Shown here one piece after another: positions 6,721 through 14,567 of a stretch of DNA of 64,000 nt (its first letter is position 1; each line of letters starts with the position of its first letter). The stretch is taken from positions 1-64,000 of the forward strand of contig NZ_JAYERP010000001.1 in assembly GCF_034718895.1 (NCBI RefSeq). Direction: 5' to 3'. A program made the translations under genes and the position numbers. The stretch is from Paenibacillus phoenicis (lineage in GTDB: Bacteria > Bacillota > Bacilli > Paenibacillales > Paenibacillaceae). Below the pieces are notes generated by a model that did no database searches, was not told the origin of the DNA, and saw nothing but the letters and a program-made list of their open reading frames with translations.

Positions 6721-8482
6721 GGGCGCTCACCGTCCTTCCGATCCCTTCATTTTGAAGCATAAATACATCGTAATAATAGCCGCGTTTCGCGAGCAATTCC
6801 GCATGGGTGCCTTCCTCGATCAGCCGTCCGCCGTCCAGGATCAGAATGCGGTCCGCTTCGGCCGTGGTCGACACGCGCTGGGCAATGATCAGCTTCGTGC
6901 ACGGGAAGTTCAGCTCGCGCAAGCTCTTCTGGATATGCTCCTCGGTTTCCAAGTCAACCGCGGAGGTGGTGTCGTCGAGGATCAGAATCGGTCGGCGCAC
7001 CGCCAGCGCCCGGGCCAGCGCAATCCGCTGCTTCTGACCGCCGGATAAGCCGACGCCGCGTTCCCCAACGATGGTGTCATACCCTTCCGGCATTTTCGTA
7101 ATAAAATCATGCGCAGCAGCGAGCCGGGCATACTCTCTCGTTTGTTCCTCCGGCAGTTCGGGATCGCCGTAAGCGATATTTCCGTCGATCGTATCGGAGA
7201 ACAGCAGCACGTCCTGGGTCGCGATGCCGATGTTGCTGCGGAGCTCATCGAGCTCCAGGTCGCGGACGTCCACGCCGTCAACCAACACTTGCCCGTCGGA
7301 TACGTCGTAAAAGCGGGGGATCAGGTTTACGAGCGATGTTTTGCCCGAACCGGTTGAGCCCATAATGGCGATCGTTTCCCCCGGATTCACCGAGAAGCTG
7401 ATATCGTGAAGCACTTCATTGCTGTCATATTTGAAGCTGACATGCTTGAATTCGATCCGTCCTTCGTAACGGCGCTTTTCGATCGCTTTGTGCTCGTTTA
7501 CGATTTTTGGTTTGGCGTAATAAATTTCTACAATTTTACTTAAGCTGGCGAAGAAACGTTGAATATCGTTAATGATAATGCCGATGTTGCGCATCGGGTT
7601 GGATACGGCCCAGATCAATGCGGAGAACGCGGAAAATTCCCCGAAGGTAATCCGTCCCTGCATGACAAAATATCCGCCAGCCAGCATCAGGATCACGTTA
7701 AACGCTTGTGCGAACGTCTCCAGATACGGGAAGTAGTCCAGCCACACGAGCGCGGCTTTCTTGTTCGCTTCTGAGAAGTGAATGTTCTTGTCGGTGAACT
7801 TCTCAATTTCAAATTCTTCACGGGCAAAGGCTTTAACGACGCGGTTCCCCGAGATGTTCTCTTGGGTGATCGTGTTCAGTTGGGACAACCGCTCGCGCAG
7901 ATCCACGTACATTGGACGGACCTTTTTCGCGAAGATGTAAGCCACGATGAAGATCGGAGGCGCCAAGATCAGCAGCCACAGCGTCAACACAGCATCAATT
8001 GTGAAAAAATAAGCGACGGCCGCAACAAAGATCGTCACCGATTCAATAATCGTCTTGATAATCCACGCCATCGAGTGCCGCACCATGTCCAGGTCCCCGG
8101 TCATCTTGGTCATGAGGTCCCCGGTCCGGTTATGGTCATAGTACTCCATATCCTGGCCTTGGATTTTGTTGTAGAGGTAGATGCGGACTTTGTACAGCAT
8201 ATTTTGCGAAGCCTGCTCGTATTGCATCGTCGTCAAATAAGCAAGCCCCGTCCGCAGCAGAGAGAAACCAATCATCCCCAAGCAGAGCATGATCAGCAGT
8301 CCCCGTTGCTGCGATAAATTTTCCATCGCATGTTCACCTGTGATAAACGTGTCGACAATGCGTTGGCCTATGTACGGATTGATAATCATGAGCGAGGAGC
8401 CCACGACGGAAAGCACCAGCGCCGTGATATATCTGGCCCGGTTGCCCTCCAAATTCTGCCACAGCCATTTGAGTTCAAACAA
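6707..8482 (-). CDS. ABC exporter half-transporter with degenerate ATP site (BmrC/YheI-type)
   Basis: This is the first gene of the exporter operon, 591 residues, starting at TTG 8482 behind a weak GGGTGAT site. It has six predicted helices and one nucleotide-binding domain: Walker A GSTGSGKTS, canonical signature LSGGQKQR and Walker B ILILDDTTSAVD. The residue after the Walker B Asp is Asp instead of Glu, the mark of the non-hydrolysing site in heterodimeric exporters such as BmrC or LmrC. Together with the consensus partner downstream it forms one asymmetric exporter. On the minus strand a perfect TATAAT lies at 8551-8556, a likely promoter element with a poor -35. Drug export is inferred from the family. 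Confidence 0.88.
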   Translation of the reverse strand: MFELKWLWQNLEGNRARYITALVLSVVGSSLMIINPYIGQRIVDTFITGEHAMENLSQQRGLLIMLCLGMIGFSLLRTGLAYLTTMQYEQASQNMLYKVRIYLYNKIQGQDMEYYDHNRTGDLMTKMTGDLDMVRHSMAWIIKTIIESVTIFVAAVAYFFTIDAVLTLWLLILAPPIFIVAYIFAKKVRPMYVDLRERLSQLNTITQENISGNRVVKAFAREEFEIEKFTDKNIHFSEANKKAALVWLDYFPYLETFAQAFNVILMLAGGYFVMQGRITFGEFSAFSALIWAVSNPMRNIGIIINDIQRFFASLSKIVEIYYAKPKIVNEHKAIEKRRYEGRIEFKHVSFKYDSNEVLHDISFSVNPGETIAIMGSTGSGKTSLVNLIPRFYDVSDGQVLVDGVDVRDLELDELRSNIGIATQDVLLFSDTIDGNIAYGDPELPEEQTREYARLAAAHDFITKMPEGYDTIVGERGVGLSGGQKQRIALARALAVRRPILILDDTTSAVDLETEEHIQKSLRELNFPCTKLIIAQRVSTTAEADRILILDGGRLIEEGTHAELLAKRGYYYDVFMLQNEGIGRTVSAHGQK

Positions 8483-8727
8483 TTCTGATCACCCGTTTCT
8501 GTTTGTTGTTGCAAGCTGTCAAATGCAACCCCGTTTTCGCAAATCATCGTGATTATACCACAACCGTTCACAGGTAAAACCCGCATATTCCAGCGTGTTG
8601 TCACGTAGGTTAGCGTTTTCGTGATGGGATCGCCTCTTTGCTTTTATTTCGGTAAAATCTTTAGAATATGAAGTGAATAGCTCCGATTTTGCAGGCCGAT
8701 ATGAAAAAAAGTGAAGGAGGGATTGCC

Positions 8728-9321
8728 ATGGTCGAAGATATCGTCATCGTACCGTTAACCGCTGAAGATCGAGAGGAAGCCTGCCGGTTATTCGAGCAGA
8801 CGATTCCAGAGGCGTTTGCCGCGGAAGGGCTTGGACATTTAATAGAAGATATCCGCGAGGAAATTGAGGGGAAAATCCAGCTGGTGGACGCAGCGCTTGG
8901 GGCTGCACCTGGCTTTGATTCACGCGGGGATGGGCCACAAGCGGTGGAGAGCCCTGTCTTTTTCCTCGCTGCGAAGATCGCTCGGGAGGTGGTCGGCATC
9001 ATTTCCTTTGGCCCTTGCGGGAAGGAAATCAGGGAATGTACCCAGCACGCGTTGGACGATGTTGGCGAGCTGGGGAGCTTGTACGTGCTGTCCGCCTATC
9101 AAGGACAAGGCATCGGATCGGCTTTGATCGAGGCGATGGCGAAGGCGCTGCGGGAGCGGGGCATCGAGCGGTTCTGCCTCGACAGCGGCTACAAGCGGGC
9201 GCAGCAGAAGTGGCTTCGCAAGTTCGGTGAGCCTTATGCCGTGGCCAAGGATTACTGGGGGCCGGGGCAAGACCATATGGTATGGTTGTGTCAGGTGGAG
9301 GACTACGTGGTGCGCAGGTAG
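8728..9321 (+). CDS. GNAT-family N-acetyltransferase
   Basis: The start ATG 8728 is set by GAAGGAGG at 8713-8720; the frame is open further upstream but the ribosome site lies inside that extension. The 197-residue protein has the GNAT acetyl-CoA fold. The acetyl-CoA loop is in LYVLSAYQGQGIGSALIEAM (the Q-x-x-G-x-G/A pattern), and the C-terminal RFCLDSGYKRAQQKWLRKFG fits the last strands. The N-terminal part (VPLTAEDREEACRLFEQTIPEAF) is typical of single-domain acetyltransferases that modify small molecules. Substrate unknown. It is divergent from the ABC exporter operon and has no obvious operon partner. Confidence 0.8.
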   Translation: MVEDIVIVPLTAEDREEACRLFEQTIPEAFAAEGLGHLIEDIREEIEGKIQLVDAALGAAPGFDSRGDGPQAVESPVFFLAAKIAREVVGIISFGPCGKEIRECTQHALDDVGELGSLYVLSAYQGQGIGSALIEAMAKALRERGIERFCLDSGYKRAQQKWLRKFGEPYAVAKDYWGPGQDHMVWLCQVEDYVVRR

Positions 9322-9346
9322 GGTTTCCGACTTCACTCGGTGCTGA

Positions 9347-9545
9347 AATAAGGGTAAAAAGTGGTCTTATTCTTCAAAATCAACACGTTCCTCGTAAAAT
9401 AAGGCCCTAAAATGGCCTTATTGATCTCAAATCGGGCCAATACGGGACATTTCAGCCTCTTTTCCTCCAAATAAGACCCTAAAAGGGCCTTATTTTCTTC
9501 ATGGAGTGCAAAAGGGCGGAAATAACGCCACAAAAGGGCCTTATC
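9347..9545. repeat. Array of 25-bp imperfect palindromes in the gap 9322-9731
   Basis: Four imperfect palindromes of 25 bp occur at 9347-9371, 9398-9422, 9470-9494 and 9521-9545, each opening AATAAG/AATAAC and closing CTTATT/CTTATC around a GGCC...GGCC-type core. A more decayed unit starts near 9439. Spacings are 51, 72 and 51 bases. The array fills most of the 410-base gap before the helicase gene and makes a spurious minus-strand reading frame with repeated ALLGSYF-like words. It is an intergenic repeat family, not a gene. The rest of the gap shows no clear feature. Confidence 0.75.
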
Positions 9546-9731
9546 GGAATGCTCTGCCGAAATGAGAACGGTCGGCCATCGCGCATGCACCGAACCGGTC
9601 CGATCCAACTCTCCATTTGCCGGGTTACCTGTGAAGTGTTATATTGGTAAGATTGGTGGAACGAGCTTCAAGCCTTGGGCACTTCCTGCCAAAATTAGCG
9701 ATTCCGGCAGTAAGGCCGGCAAGGAGTTATT

Positions 9732-10964
9732 ATGCAATTTAAAGAACTGAACCTGATCCCTTCGATCTTAAAAGCGTTGGAGCAGGAAAATTATACGGCA
9801 CCTACGCCGATTCAACAACAAGCGATCCCGCCGATACTCAGCGGCCAAGACTTGCTGGGTTGCGCGCAGACCGGTACGGGGAAAACCGCAGCATTTGCCA
9901 TCCCTACACTGCAGTTGCTGCATAAGGATGGCGCCCCGCGTGCAGGCCGGCGGAACATCCGCGCGCTTGTGATCACGCCAACCCGCGAGCTGGCGCTGCA
10001 GATTTACGAAAATTTTTGCACCTACGGCAAGTACCTGCCTCTGAAATGCGCCGTCATCTTTGGCGGCGTGTCGCAGAAACCTCAGGAGGCCGCGCTGCAA
10101 AAGGGCGTAGACATTCTGGTGGCCACGCCCGGAAGGCTGAACGATCTCATGCAGCAGAAGCTGATCGATCTGAAGAACGTGGAGCTCCTGATTTTGGATG
10201 AAGCGGATCGCATGCTGGATATGGGCTTTATCCACGACGTCAAGAAGATCATCGCCAAGACACCGTCCCAGCGGCAAACCTTGCTCTTCTCCGCCACGAT
10301 GCCAGATGCGATCGCGCAAATGGCCGATTCCATCCTGAGAAATCCCGTCAAGGTGGAGATTACGCCGGTTTCCTCAACGGTGGACACCATCGGGCAGTAT
10401 CTGTATTACGTGGACAAGGGCAACAAGAGGGATCTGCTGATTCATCTTTTGAAAGACCCGTCCATCGAATCCGCCATCGTCTTTACGCGGACCAAGCATG
10501 GGGCGGACCGGTTGGTGCGCCACTTAACGAAGGCGCAGGTCAGCGCCAAAGCCATCCATGGCGACAAATCGCAAGGCGCTAGGCAGACGGCTTTGCAAGA
10601 TTTCAAGAATCGCACCTTGCGCGTCCTGGTTGCTACCGATATTGCGGCACGGGGCATCGACATCGACGAGTTGTCCCACGTCATCAACTATGAGCTGCCG
10701 AATATTCCCGAAACATACGTCCACCGGATCGGGCGGACCGGCCGGGCCGGACAAAGCGGCGTCGCCATTTCGTTCTGCGATTTTGACGAGAAGCCGTACC
10801 TGGCCGATATCGAGAAATTGATCGGAAAGCGGATCCCTGTCATTAAGGAGCACCCTTATCCGATGCAGCAGACCGCCTTAGCTCCAAAGCCGGTGCAGCC
10901 GGCAAGGGAGTCCAAGAAGCGCACGGAATCCTTGAACACCAAACGTGTAAGACAATCCCGCTAA
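9732..10964 (+). CDS. DEAD-box ATP-dependent RNA helicase
   Basis: The 410-residue enzyme unwinds RNA duplexes with ATP. Motifs appear in order: Q motif PTPIQQQAI, motif I AQTGTGKT (residues 45-52), PTRELALQ, TPGRL, motif II DEAD (156-159), SAT, then in domain 2 IVFTRTKHGADRL, ATDIAARGID and HRIGRTGRAG. The tail is short and basic (ESKKRTESLNTKRVRQSR), more like RhlE-type helicases than longer CshA or DbpA proteins with RNA-binding domains. ATG 9732 has AAGGAG at 9720-9725. It is monocistronic with a hairpin terminator behind it. Likely roles are ribosome assembly, mRNA turnover or cold adaptation; which one cannot be read from sequence. Confidence 0.93.
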   Translation: MQFKELNLIPSILKALEQENYTAPTPIQQQAIPPILSGQDLLGCAQTGTGKTAAFAIPTLQLLHKDGAPRAGRRNIRALVITPTRELALQIYENFCTYGKYLPLKCAVIFGGVSQKPQEAALQKGVDILVATPGRLNDLMQQKLIDLKNVELLILDEADRMLDMGFIHDVKKIIAKTPSQRQTLLFSATMPDAIAQMADSILRNPVKVEITPVSSTVDTIGQYLYYVDKGNKRDLLIHLLKDPSIESAIVFTRTKHGADRLVRHLTKAQVSAKAIHGDKSQGARQTALQDFKNRTLRVLVATDIAARGIDIDELSHVINYELPNIPETYVHRIGRTGRAGQSGVAISFCDFDEKPYLADIEKLIGKRIPVIKEHPYPMQQTALAPKPVQPARESKKRTESLNTKRVRQSR

Positions 10965-10971
10965 ATGAAGA

Positions 10972-11020
10972 AGGAGTTGCACCTCCCATCTTGATGATGG
11001 TACAGGGCAACTCCTATTCT
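10972..11020 (+). terminator. Terminator between helicase and alarmone synthetase genes
   Basis: AGGAGTTGC (10972-10980) pairs with GCAACTCCT (11007-11015), followed by ATTCTT. It lies between two convergent genes and may serve both. Confidence 0.7.
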
Positions 11021-11038
11021 TGTAGGTCTTCCTAAGGC

Positions 11039-11788
11039 TCATTCCCCGCCCGACAACAACTTCAGCAGCTTCTGCGGAATGTTGAACTTCTGGTTGTCGA
11101 TAAGCAACTGGAACTCTTCGGAGGCTTCGACTTGGTGAGCGTGCTTGATTTCCTCCATTTCCTGCTGCAGCTGTTCCATTTTCAAGTCCAGCTCGTAGGC
11201 GGTGTCGGCGGCGTTCTTGAGATCCTGGAGCAGACGATCCGGTACGGACTCGTTGTATTTATAGAAAATTTTGTGCTCCAGACTGGCCCAGAAATCCATG
11301 GCAATGGTGCGGATCTGAATTTCGACGCACACCATTTCCTCGCCGTCTGACATGAACACCGGCACTTCGACCAGCATGTGCAGGCTTTTGTATCCGTTCG
11401 GCTTGGGGTTCTTGATGTAATCTTTGATCGTAAGGATCTTCAGGTCCTTCTGCGCCTGCAGCATTTCGCTGATCCGGTAAATGTCCGAGATAAACGAACA
11501 GGTGATGCGAATGCCGGCGATGTCGCGGATACTGCGCTTGATATCCTCTAAGGAGGAAGCGCCGCCTTTGCGGTACAGCTTCTTCATGATGCTTTCCGGA
11601 GACTTGATTCTAGACTTCGTATGCTCGATCGGATTGTAGTCGTGGAGAAGCTGAAACTCCTCCTGCAAAATTTCGATTTTTGTCTCCACCTCGTGGAGAG
11701 CAAATTTGTACATCATCATAAATCGGGTCAACGACTTCTGCAAGGCCTTCATTTGCTCTAAGGGGTTCACAAAAGATTGATTTATCAT
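11039..11788 (-). CDS. ywaC: Small alarmone synthetase, (p)ppGpp synthase of the YwaC/RelP type
   Basis: The protein carries only a RelA/SpoT synthetase domain (no HD hydrolase, TGS or ACT domain), so it makes (p)ppGpp from ATP and GTP or GDP but cannot degrade it. It resembles B. subtilis YwaC rather than YjbM in NPIEHTKSRIKSPESI, DIAGIRITCSFISDIY, NPKPNGYKSLHM and QIRTIAMDFWASLEHKI. At 249 residues it is somewhat longer than YwaC, with a glutamate-rich helical extension at the C-terminus. The start at 11788 has an AAAGGACGGAG region upstream. In B. subtilis ywaC responds to cell-wall stress; no such promoter could be assigned here. Confidence 0.92.
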   Translation of the reverse strand: MINQSFVNPLEQMKALQKSLTRFMMMYKFALHEVETKIEILQEEFQLLHDYNPIEHTKSRIKSPESIMKKLYRKGGASSLEDIKRSIRDIAGIRITCSFISDIYRISEMLQAQKDLKILTIKDYIKNPKPNGYKSLHMLVEVPVFMSDGEEMVCVEIQIRTIAMDFWASLEHKIFYKYNESVPDRLLQDLKNAADTAYELDLKMEQLQQEMEEIKHAHQVEASEEFQLLIDNQKFNIPQKLLKLLSGGE

Positions 11789-11907
11789 TAGGGGCTCCGT
11801 CCTTTAACATTGTTCATCACATGATTTCCATTTCCATTATAGCTTAGGAGACAGGCCAGATGCCAGAAAGGGGGATATCATGAGCGAACGCCCCTGATTG
11901 ATTGTAC

Positions 11908-12453
11908 TTACGAGGTTTGCAGCAGGGGCAACGCGTCCGTCAATTGGATCTTATACGATTTGACCAGGGTCTCCCCATTGGTGGTATCAGCTTCGTAAGC
12001 CCGTTCGAATCCGAGGCTCTCATACAGCTTCACCGCAGCGGCCATCATGTCCGACGTATGTAGGTACAGCGTGCGGGCGCCCAGCTCCAGGGATCGGCGG
12101 GCGGCCTCACGAATAAGCTGCTTTGCAATTCCGCGTCTGCGGGCATAGGGGGATACGGCGAGCAGCCGGATGATGGGGGATTGGATGCCTAGGTCCGATC
12201 TCCCATAGGCCGCTTCCGAGTTCAGGAACAGCTGCACGCTGCCCACGATGTCTCCGTTAAGCTCGGCGACAAGGCGGGCATAAGGGCCGTTGCCGTAGAC
12301 AGAGCTTCGGATGTTCTCGCGATATTCCTCCCACCGCTCACGGGGCATATCAAACGCATATTGCCGGTAAGCTTCCAGCATCACCTTGGCAATTTGTTCC
12401 CGTTCATCCTCCCGGGCATCCCGGATTAACACTTCCTGCTCTAAACGGCTCAT
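11908..12453 (-). CDS. GNAT-family N-acetyltransferase divergent from the LysR regulator
   Basis: The 181-residue protein has the GNAT fold: N-terminal VLIRDAREDEREQIAKVM, the central strand IIRLLAVSPYARRRGIAKQLI with the acetyl-CoA loop (R-R-x-G-I-A), and YLHTSDMMAAAVKLYESLGFERAY at the end. It is divergent from the LysR gene that opens the organosulfur island, and the shared intergenic region contains regulatory motif A. In B. subtilis the S-alkyl-cysteine operon needs an N-acetyltransferase (SnaA) and none is found inside the island. This gene may therefore supply that step. That is inference from position; the sequence itself only shows a generic GNAT. Confidence 0.8.
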   Translation of the reverse strand: MSRLEQEVLIRDAREDEREQIAKVMLEAYRQYAFDMPRERWEEYRENIRSSVYGNGPYARLVAELNGDIVGSVQLFLNSEAAYGRSDLGIQSPIIRLLAVSPYARRRGIAKQLIREAARRSLELGARTLYLHTSDMMAAAVKLYESLGFERAYEADTTNGETLVKSYKIQLTDALPLLQTS

Positions 12454-12520
12454 CTCTCCAACACTCCTTATCGAAGTAATTCATTTAACATCCCAATCAG
12501 GTGAAGTGAAATCAGTATAG

Positions 12521-12554
12521 ACTAAATACCGACTAACCGCATCGGAATATAAAA
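12521..12554 (+). promoter_or_regulatory. Shared motif copy A, upstream of LysR and GNAT genes
   Basis: The segment has the pattern ACTAAATACC-GACTAA-(7)-GGAAT-ATAAAA. Copies B (13641-13674) and C (22869-22902) share CC followed by (T)GACTAA and, some 7-8 bases later, a G-rich half ending in A/T. The ACC...GGAAT halves recall CymR boxes of Bacillus sulfur genes, although the spacing is longer than in the consensus I know. It lies between two divergent genes and could act on both. Confidence 0.5.
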
Positions 12555-12592
12555 ATATTTACACAGACATTAAAAAATTCTATATCGAACGA

Positions 12593-12621
12593 TTGACAAA
12601 AAGTGGCGGGCTCCCTAAGAT
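12593..12621 (+). promoter_or_regulatory. Sigma-A promoter of the LysR regulator gene
   Basis: A perfect TTGACA at 12593-12598 is followed after exactly 17 bases by TAAGAT (12616-12621, 4 of 6). This would give a leader of about 70 nt. The same TTGACA starts the artificially long reading frame of the regulator and argues that the real start is at 12698. Confidence 0.6.
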
Positions 12622-12697
12622 TAAGGATAATTTTAATAAAACCGCCTATATAGATTGGTATAGTAAGAAATATAGAGTAATTAGGGGAGGGATCTTT

Positions 12698-13606
12698 TTG
12701 AACATCGATCATATTGAGGCGTTTGTATACATCAATCACTACGGCAGCTTCAACAAAGCGGCGGAGGTGTTATTTCTTTCGCAGCCGACGGTGACCGCGC
12801 GGATTCAATCGCTGGAGCGGGAGCTGGATTGCCGATTGTTCGATCGCTTGGGGAAACAAATCCAGCTGACGGAGAAGGGAAAACAATTTCTGCCTTATGC
12901 CCAGCAAATCCTCCAGATCTACCAAAAGGGAAAACATCATCTCCATTCCCGGCCGGGTACCCCTGAGGAGCTTCGGATTGGCAGCACCGTTTCCGTGTCC
13001 AACTATTTAATGCCGCACCTGCTCGTGCTTCTGCATCAACGCTTTCCGCTGATCAACTTCAAGGTGACAACCGGTCCGACTGACGTTCTGGCAGGCAAGC
13101 TGGCGGCCAAGGAAATCGATGTGGCATTTGCACGCAAGCAGATGAGTCCGTCGTTCCAATCCTATCCTTTCTATGATGATCCGATCCGGCTATACGTGTA
13201 TAAGGATCACCCGCTTGCCGCTGCCGGAAGTGCATCCATCCGCGACATCCGGCGGGAACCGCTGGTGTTCTTCGAATGCGGCTCCCTCGACTGGATGCGA
13301 ATTCACCGCGCGTTCGAAAGCCTGGAGCAGCCGCCAAACATCGTGTTTCAAGTCGATAATGCCGAGACTGCGAAGAAGCTTGTGATCAGCCGGGCCGGCA
13401 TCTGCTTTCTCCCTGGGTTGTCCGCCAGACAAGAAGTGCAGGAGGGAATCCTCGTGCCGGTAGACATCCTTGAGACGGCAGGCGTTTCTTTACAAACCCA
13501 CCTTATCTCCCTCAGCGGTGAAAACAACGTGTTTTTGGACGCTTTGTTAGAGCTAGGCGCTTCTCCTATCGACGATTTGCATGTACCCATAGAAAAACTC
13601 GATTAG
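12698..13606 (+). CDS. LysR-family regulator of the organosulfur island (AscR/YtlI-like)
   Basis: TTG 12698 is chosen because GGGGAGG lies 7 bases upstream, the protein then opens with a standard LysR helix-turn-helix (MNIDHIEAFVYINHYGSFNKAAEVLFLSQPT...) and the promoter lies before it. At 302 residues it has the normal LysR length, with an effector-binding domain from about residue 90 (LRIGSTVSVSNYLMPHLL). By position, in front of a cystine-type ABC importer, a YtmO-type monooxygenase and an amidohydrolase, it matches AscR (YtlI), the activator of the B. subtilis S-alkyl-cysteine operon. In that system the regulator gene is itself under CymR, and motif A upstream may play a similar part here. 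The effector is unknown. Confidence 0.88.
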   Translation: MNIDHIEAFVYINHYGSFNKAAEVLFLSQPTVTARIQSLERELDCRLFDRLGKQIQLTEKGKQFLPYAQQILQIYQKGKHHLHSRPGTPEELRIGSTVSVSNYLMPHLLVLLHQRFPLINFKVTTGPTDVLAGKLAAKEIDVAFARKQMSPSFQSYPFYDDPIRLYVYKDHPLAAAGSASIRDIRREPLVFFECGSLDWMRIHRAFESLEQPPNIVFQVDNAETAKKLVISRAGICFLPGLSARQEVQEGILVPVDILETAGVSLQTHLISLSGENNVFLDALLELGASPIDDLHVPIEKLD

Positions 13607-13640
13607 ACGTGTAACAAAAATCACAGTAAAGTAGTGTCAA

Positions 13641-13674
13641 CATAATCCTGACTAAACTTATAGGGATTGTAAAA
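13641..13674 (+). promoter_or_regulatory. Shared motif copy B, upstream of the amino-acid ABC operon
   Basis: The segment carries AATCC (13644-13648) and GGATT (13664-13668) as an inverted repeat 15 bases apart, with TGACTAAAC between them and an A-rich end. ATAA-N12-TTAT (13642-13661) also fits a LysR-type dyad. It lies about 40-70 bases upstream of the substrate-binding protein gene, where an operator or activator site is expected. Confidence 0.5.
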
Positions 13675-13709
13675 CAAAGATCACCGTGAATAAGGAAGGG
13701 GTTAGAGAC

Positions 13710-14537
13710 ATGAAGAGATGGTTAAGTGCAGCGGCCGTACTGGTGTTAGCGGGGGCGCTGGCAGGATGCGGAGCGGGAGCGTCCGGCGGGACGGAAGCGA
13801 AGGATACGGCGGCGAGTGCGGACACGGGGGAAGTGAAGAAAATCATCGTAGGGACGGGCACAGGCTTTCCGAAAGTATGCTTTATCGACGAGAACGGGAA
13901 ATTAACCGGATTTGACGTTGAGCTGGTCCGCGAGATCGATCAGCGTCTTGAGGAATATGAATTCGAGTTCCAGACCCAGGAGTTTTCCAACCTGCTGCTG
14001 AGCTTGGAGACGAAGAAGATCGATTTTGTCGCTCATGAGATGGAGAAGAACCCGGAGCGGTCCGAGAAATACCTGTTTAACAAAGAGCCCTACGCGCACT
14101 GGAGAAATAAGATCATCGTCGCGAAAGACAACAATACGATTCATTCCTTGGATGATTTGAAGGGGAAGAAGGTGTTGACCTCACCAACCAGCGCGCAGGC
14201 ACAAATTTTGGAGAACTACAACAAGGAAAATAACAATGCTATCGAGATCGTGTACCAGAGCGGTGCAGCCAACGATACGGTCAGCCAAATCACTTCCGGC
14301 CGCGTCGAAGCCACATTGGGAGCGGACTTCTCGCTGTCGCTGATCGATCCTCAAGGCAAGCTGAAGACGACCGGGGAGGAGCTGTCACAAGCCGATATTC
14401 TCTTCGTCTTCCGCAAAGACGATCCGGAGGGACAGAAGCTGGCGGATGCGATCGACGGGGTCATCAAGGAATTGAAGGCGGATGGAACCTTAGGCAAGCT
14501 GAGCAAGGAATGGCTGGGAGAAGACTTCACTAGCTAA
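13710..14537 (+). CDS. Amino-acid ABC transporter substrate-binding lipoprotein (cystine/S-amino-acid type)
   Basis: ATG 13710 follows AAGGAAGGGG and starts a lipoprotein signal with lipobox ALAGC (Cys20); an in-frame GTG at 13686 lies upstream of the ribosome site. The mature part is a type 2 periplasmic-binding fold of the polar amino-acid family: IIVGTGTGFPKVCFIDENGKL, then TGFDVELVREI, DFVAHEMEKNPERSEKYLF, and a final GTLGKLSKEWLGED. Its place before two His/Glu-type permeases and an ATPase, behind a LysR gene, parallels TcyJ/TcyK in B. subtilis. It would capture cystine or S-substituted cysteines at the cell surface. Ligand identity is inferred from context. Confidence 0.88.
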   Translation: MKRWLSAAAVLVLAGALAGCGAGASGGTEAKDTAASADTGEVKKIIVGTGTGFPKVCFIDENGKLTGFDVELVREIDQRLEEYEFEFQTQEFSNLLLSLETKKIDFVAHEMEKNPERSEKYLFNKEPYAHWRNKIIVAKDNNTIHSLDDLKGKKVLTSPTSAQAQILENYNKENNNAIEIVYQSGAANDTVSQITSGRVEATLGADFSLSLIDPQGKLKTTGEELSQADILFVFRKDDPEGQKLADAIDGVIKELKADGTLGKLSKEWLGEDFTS

Positions 14538-14567
14538 TCAACAAGGCGGGAAAGGAGGGAGATTTTC

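Noticed and set aside
5134..6762. 542-codon plus-strand open frame opposite the ABC exporter gene
   Set aside because: Antisense shadow of a strongly conserved transporter; its translation is rich in Arg, Asp, His and Gln with no family pattern and no ribosome site.
9333..9608. 91-codon minus-strand frame with repeated ALLGSYF-type words
   Set aside because: Produced by the palindromic repeat array; no ribosome site or conserved protein pattern.
13607..13709. T-box or S-box leader before the amino-acid ABC operon
   Set aside because: The gap is only about 100 bases and lacks T-box and SAM riboswitch signature sequences; only motif B is seen.
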